This document shows, in pieces, positions 15,101-17,494 of a stretch of DNA of 17,494 nucleotides (position 1 is its first letter; each line of letters begins with the position of its first letter). Below the pieces are notes generated by a model, which searched no databases, was not told the DNA's origin, and saw nothing but the letters and a program-made list of their open reading frames with translations. The position numbers and the translations under genes are program-made. The DNA comes from Spirochaetota bacterium (GTDB lineage: Bacteria > Spirochaetota > Spirochaetia > Treponematales > UBA12059), in the NCBI GenBank assembly GCA_029565815.1, contig JAKQNL010000251.1:1-17494 (forward strand), written 5' to 3'.

Positions 15101-17494
15101 TGCTGGATGTGGCTACGGCACTTGGTAGCGACCATGCAACAGCCTATAGGAAAACAGCCGGGCTGGTAGCGCAGATCGGGGCGGCCTTATCCTCTGCCCC
15201 AGCCTGGGTGGCGACCGAACTTGAAGCTTGGACAGATAGCCTACTTGATTACTCGGCGGCAAGGCTTCTAATGGCTAATCTTAAGCCGGATGCGGATAAC
15301 GCTAGCCTGGAACTAGAGGCCGAACAGATTCAATCTGCACTGCTGGATTCTATCGCATCCGGAACTGAGCCCGACGAGCAGCTTGTTCAAAAGCTCAGGT
15401 CTATCAATGCTTTCCTGAGCTTGGGCCATAGGTATGAGGCCTTGCTCAAAGCCAAACAGCAAGACGATGAGCTTGGTCGCGAGCACTGGCGCCAGTACCT
15501 GTTACGGCCGTGGTTTGATGATGCTCAGTGTACGCCTCTTGCCAGCGAACTTGATTACTGCGATGAAAGTATAACCCTGCGTTCGGCGGAAAGCTGGTAC
15601 GAAGGCGCAATGCTGGATGCGTCAAAAGCGGCCGATGCCCGGAATGCAGCCTGTTCCATGGCTATACAATCATGGGTTAGCAGCACCGGCCCGGATGCCG
15701 GACTGGGCGCGGGAACTGAGCTGGCTGGGGAATGGGATTCCTTCATGCAGCTATGCGAGTCTCTGCTAGCTGATCCTTCTGCAGTGCTTGGTGCCAAGGG
15801 CCTTTACACGGGCCGATCCCGCTACCTGGATGAATACAACCGCGCCAGGGGTGAATGGGCCACCATCGAACTGAGCGCACAAGAACTCAGGCTTTCCTTT
15901 GCGGATGCGGCCAAGAGTTGGGAGGATAATTCCAATACCGACATGCTCAAAGAAAGACTAGCCCAGATTTCGGCTAGGCTTGCAGAGGCTCGGACTGAAT
16001 ACGAACAGGCGATGAGTGCATATTCAGAATCTGCACAGAATTTTTCCATGGCCGGCTCAGACTATGATCAGCTCTGTGGCCAGGCAGATGCTTTATACAC
16101 AAGCCTTGAGAACGCTCGATTGGAATTAGAAACGCAGGAAGCCGTCCGTAGCTGGGCTTCCACAGCGTATCTTGCCTGTTCGGGCGAAGACGCGGGCATA
16201 GCGCCTAAGTCATATAGGGATCCTCACGCTGAACTGCTGTACGCCCGATCGCATCTTGCGGCTTCTGGCGTAGCCCTGGATGCCCTGTCGAGCATGTATG
16301 ACGGCCTTGAGTCCATGCCATACGCTGATACCGCATATCAAAAGCTGTTCGAGGCTTATCGAGATGAGTACGCTCGTTACCTTCTTGCATCGAGGGCTAA
16401 GAGCGCTATAGAAGCAACGCTTAGGGATGAGTACGAAAACAGGGCATCGCAATGGTCCAGGTTCCTTGATCTGACTCAAGGATGTTCCGCTGAAAGTGAG
16501 CCGTTTGCCCAGGATCTTTCTTACACTGACTACGAAGAAATTTGCGATGGCAGCTACCACGATACAGGGTGGACAGATCTTCTGAGCATCGATGACCAAG
16601 GCCGGCTGTGCTTCTCGCGAGATGGCTATGCACTCAAACTGATTGATTCGCAGCAGGCGGAAAAGCTTAGTGCGTATTTCGATCGCGGCGAAGGAGACTA
16701 CAAAACAAGCGCATACCAGAGCGCGCTTGCACAGCTGTGTGCAAGGCTGTCGGCTCAAACGATAAATCGCCAGCGCATCCACGTTCTTGCGCTAGCCAGG
16801 GATCACCTTATGCAGAACCTTGTGCGCGATCCTGGTTTTGCTTCTCGTTTCTCCCAGGCGTCTGCCCTGAACGGAGGTTGGCCTCGCCAGGCGGATAAAC
16901 TATACAGCACGGTAGGCGGTCAGCATTACGGCGTTCTTTCATCGACGAGCATCGCTGACTATCTGGATGATTTCCGCGAGCCCGAATACCGCCTAGTGGT
17001 TTTAGACAGTTTCCCATTCGCCCATGTCGAATTTGGACAGCTTGCAAAGCTAAGGGAGGATGCGTGGAATTCACTCGATGCCGGAGAACAGGCGGATCTG
17101 GAGTTCCTTATCGTGCTGTCCCTGAGCGGTGCAGGGGCGGTAAATTCTATTAACGATGCCCTGAGCGATGCATCCGAATACGAAGAATACACATACGTTC
17201 AGGGCATCATGGAGCGATGGGTCCGACGGAAGCAAAAGTCTTGGTTTGGGCTTGGTGGTTTGTGTGGCGCCGATGATAATTTCCAGGCCATCCTGTCCTC
17301 AGACATTAATGCTCCACTGAAAGCGATTGTCGATGAACTGTCGGCAGGTGCTAACGATCTGGCCAGCTACGCCAGTGCTATCAATGAAAGCTACCAGGCA
17401 TTTTCAGATACCAACAAGCGCATAGCCGAACTTGAAGGAAGCCCGCCCGATGGCCGCTCCGTGCTATGGGTCGATCTGGCTTCGGTTTTGTCGA
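12103..17494 (+). CDS. Giant exported alpha-helical/coiled-coil protein (3' partial, at least 1797 residues)
   Basis: I translated this frame line by line and found no stop to the window edge, giving 1797 complete codons and a gene that continues outside. The N-terminus (KKFTMAVIIAALIVSANVSWA) is a clear Sec signal peptide with likely cleavage after Ala22 (SWA before QE). The mature protein is rich in Ala, Glu, Leu, Asp and Ser and looks almost wholly helical. Residues 287-390 form a coiled-coil-like stretch with Trp at 297, 312, 326, 334, 341 and 355. A turn-rich insert at 130-155 (DTGAPLFDASGNPMYKRPG) breaks the helices. YxDEY-containing helical modules recur near 529, 1241 and 1419. From about 1470 the sequence is less repetitive and may hold globular domains. 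I see no lipobox, transmembrane helix or catalytic motif after the signal. The gene overlaps RND subunit 2 by ATGA. I do not recognise the family; a periplasmic scaffold or surface structural protein is a guess. Confidence 0.85.
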   Translation, partial: MKKFTMAVIIAALIVSANVSWAQEAPVKGFDVPHLEFSLAQAERATEPETWLELANEALSRCLALWELAALDLYPDPADLAQARIELKDWTMERVAQRYASWLEDRFFGAQAARLRASVARAAQKANSRYLYITSDTGAPLFDASGNPMYKRPGDGSDAQSDEKAWREEGQASIEAAIADGALAMEALRPELLSAVPEGERWRFNDALSKAFSAAVGRCTRELDAMLDREERLFVARRTSDVWSLRQKSESQAAGEVARRLAEQTASECAEGLRLLEQRIESAEAGTGDLNLAGREWLKAFEEQFDRGLQAWTEAEAGFMARRMEWEVGANEAWDQGNLAWAQAFGILEEEQKLWELSAQELLESGAKAFSEAEQSLRAEMQSARQEFVRVSNERATAGADRAKARVDMYLRNASAMAGAVDSIEFWLDKLKKDAVGVYGEAIPEFPGNGKLAEWLDAKLQETSPLEKLKTQPFQNTMEELSRWLSLYGDFRTAALEARQSLLAEYGIAFESGTAADVLGDAASSEDWYLDEYQAELLRARAVRSYWERRVSVAQEVFDYASDLSAGRATEAESIQSLNLAKTAYERALLEYQLAQNALTDASLCLAPIREQVEDAAEDLKEAGEKLERLNDEYSRSLTALAMGGASYIMEDVVERYGQLLAQSGLADGAMEPGDSVELIARFLQKAVSLGYSSMLEAASADLVELVNGSAEKVSLSQLKQIRDALWQPDGESPMPQSASAMGIEPTDPAYGNVQSLLGQLASLASDVPDAQERLRRQTAIEAAVREAVTGARARADWALEARLDALAIIGAKSMEQWRSERGGSGSLEDCLVYSREAARLATAMQRDALALYLGVEPIGENADNAMLLSYWWAGGATDGSQWLSAFDSILAHYDEPYTDRELQDRLSTLAKANAFADRILNGETSFGSDGLDLGAIYGASLGSDAARAYGRFDAIRQWGGNSRAMEAECLESVMAGLRSAFVACGLDYDPADSRGLPSMLDVATALGSDHATAYRKTAGLVAQIGAALSSAPAWVATELEAWTDSLLDYSAARLLMANLKPDADNASLELEAEQIQSALLDSIASGTEPDEQLVQKLRSINAFLSLGHRYEALLKAKQQDDELGREHWRQYLLRPWFDDAQCTPLASELDYCDESITLRSAESWYEGAMLDASKAADARNAACSMAIQSWVSSTGPDAGLGAGTELAGEWDSFMQLCESLLADPSAVLGAKGLYTGRSRYLDEYNRARGEWATIELSAQELRLSFADAAKSWEDNSNTDMLKERLAQISARLAEARTEYEQAMSAYSESAQNFSMAGSDYDQLCGQADALYTSLENARLELETQEAVRSWASTAYLACSGEDAGIAPKSYRDPHAELLYARSHLAASGVALDALSSMYDGLESMPYADTAYQKLFEAYRDEYARYLLASRAKSAIEATLRDEYENRASQWSRFLDLTQGCSAESEPFAQDLSYTDYEEICDGSYHDTGWTDLLSIDDQGRLCFSRDGYALKLIDSQQAEKLSAYFDRGEGDYKTSAYQSALAQLCARLSAQTINRQRIHVLALARDHLMQNLVRDPGFASRFSQASALNGGWPRQADKLYSTVGGQHYGVLSSTSIADYLDDFREPEYRLVVLDSFPFAHVEFGQLAKLREDAWNSLDAGEQADLEFLIVLSLSGAGAVNSINDALSDASEYEEYTYVQGIMERWVRRKQKSWFGLGGLCGADDNFQAILSSDINAPLKAIVDELSAGANDLASYASAINESYQAFSDTNKRIAELEGSPPDGRSVLWVDLASVLS
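12991..13212 (+). repeat. Region encoding a Trp-phased heptad segment of the giant protein
   Basis: Residues 297-370 place aromatic residues at 297, 312, 326, 334, 341, 355 and 370. The spacings are 15, 14, 8, 7, 14 and 15, close to multiples of seven with single-residue stutters. The intervening sequence is rich in Glu, Ala, Gln and Arg, which fits a long coiled coil with Trp in the core. Confidence 0.6.
13687..13908 (+). repeat. Internal protein repeat, copy A (residues 529-602)
   Basis: This copy contains YLDEYQAELLRARA and, 52 residues after its first Tyr, AKTAYERALLEYQLAQN. Copy B has the same two landmarks in the same order at nearly the same spacing. Confidence 0.5.
15823..16053 (+). 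repeat. Internal protein repeat, copy B (residues 1241-1317)
   Basis: This copy contains YLDEYNRARGEW and, 55 residues after its first Tyr, ARTEYEQAMSAYSESAQN. It is a diverged match to copy A about 712 residues earlier. The similarity is at protein level; I did not see a nucleotide-level repeat. Confidence 0.5.
16213..16251 (+). repeat. Partial internal protein repeat (residues 1371-1383)
   Basis: YRDPHAELLYARS resembles the first half of copy A (YLDEYQAELLRARA) with a one-residue gap. The AELLxAR core is shared. It is short and could be chance. Confidence 0.3.
16357..16410 (+). repeat. Partial internal protein repeat (residues 1419-1436)
   Basis: YRDEYARYLLASRAKS aligns without gaps to YLDEYQAELLRARAVRS of copy A, sharing Y, DEY, LL, RA and similar flanks. 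The second landmark of copy A is not obvious downstream. Confidence 0.4.

Noticed and set aside
12719..15169. Several plus-strand frames of about 90-120 codons inside the giant gene (12719, 13118, 14501, 14843)
   Set aside because: They are in other frames than the continuous 1797-codon frame and show no signal peptide, domain or ribosome binding site.
12103..17494. The giant protein as a protein substrate secreted through the RND pump
   Set aside because: RND tripartite pumps move small molecules and lipids, and this protein has its own Sec signal peptide. A scaffold or accessory role is more plausible.

Overview
The window appears to be one uninterrupted plus-strand operon of eight genes with almost no intergenic DNA. 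I see no RNA gene, insertion sequence, CRISPR array, terminator or convincing minus-strand gene. The base composition is moderately GC-rich (judged by eye, not counted). Four predicted lipoproteins have loose lipoboxes (AFSC, AVSC, CASC, FASC), and the set combines a divergent RND efflux system with Ig-like lipoproteins and a very large exported helical protein. This suggests a diderm bacterium and fits a spirochaete of the Treponema/Spirochaeta group best. No phylogenetic marker gene is present, so that placement is an inference of moderate confidence.

Layout: (1) 1-255, the 3' end of a TPR-like gene; (2) 252-1673, a TolC/OprM-type outer-membrane factor; (3) 1670-3007, a membrane fusion (periplasmic adaptor) lipoprotein; (4) 2982-4433 and (5) 4430-5959, two related lipoproteins with SbsA-type Ig-like modules; (6) 5967-9029 and (7) 9026-12106, two different full-length RND transporters; (8) 12103-17494 and beyond, an exported alpha-helical protein of at least 1797 residues that leaves the window still open.

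Five of the seven junctions are 4-nt stop/start overlaps (ATGA or GTGA), one is a 26-nt overlap and one is a 7-nt gap, so the products are probably made together by translational coupling. The core is a tripartite envelope pump (outer-membrane factor, adaptor, RND). Two RND subunits in tandem suggest a heteromeric inner-membrane trimer of the MdtB/MdtC kind. The second RND has lost the conserved TM11 arginine and the usual TM12 signature, so the first is the more likely proton-coupled subunit. The two Ig-like lipoproteins and the giant protein are not standard pump parts. Their strict coupling to the pump genes makes them candidate accessory, scaffold or client proteins of an undescribed envelope system.
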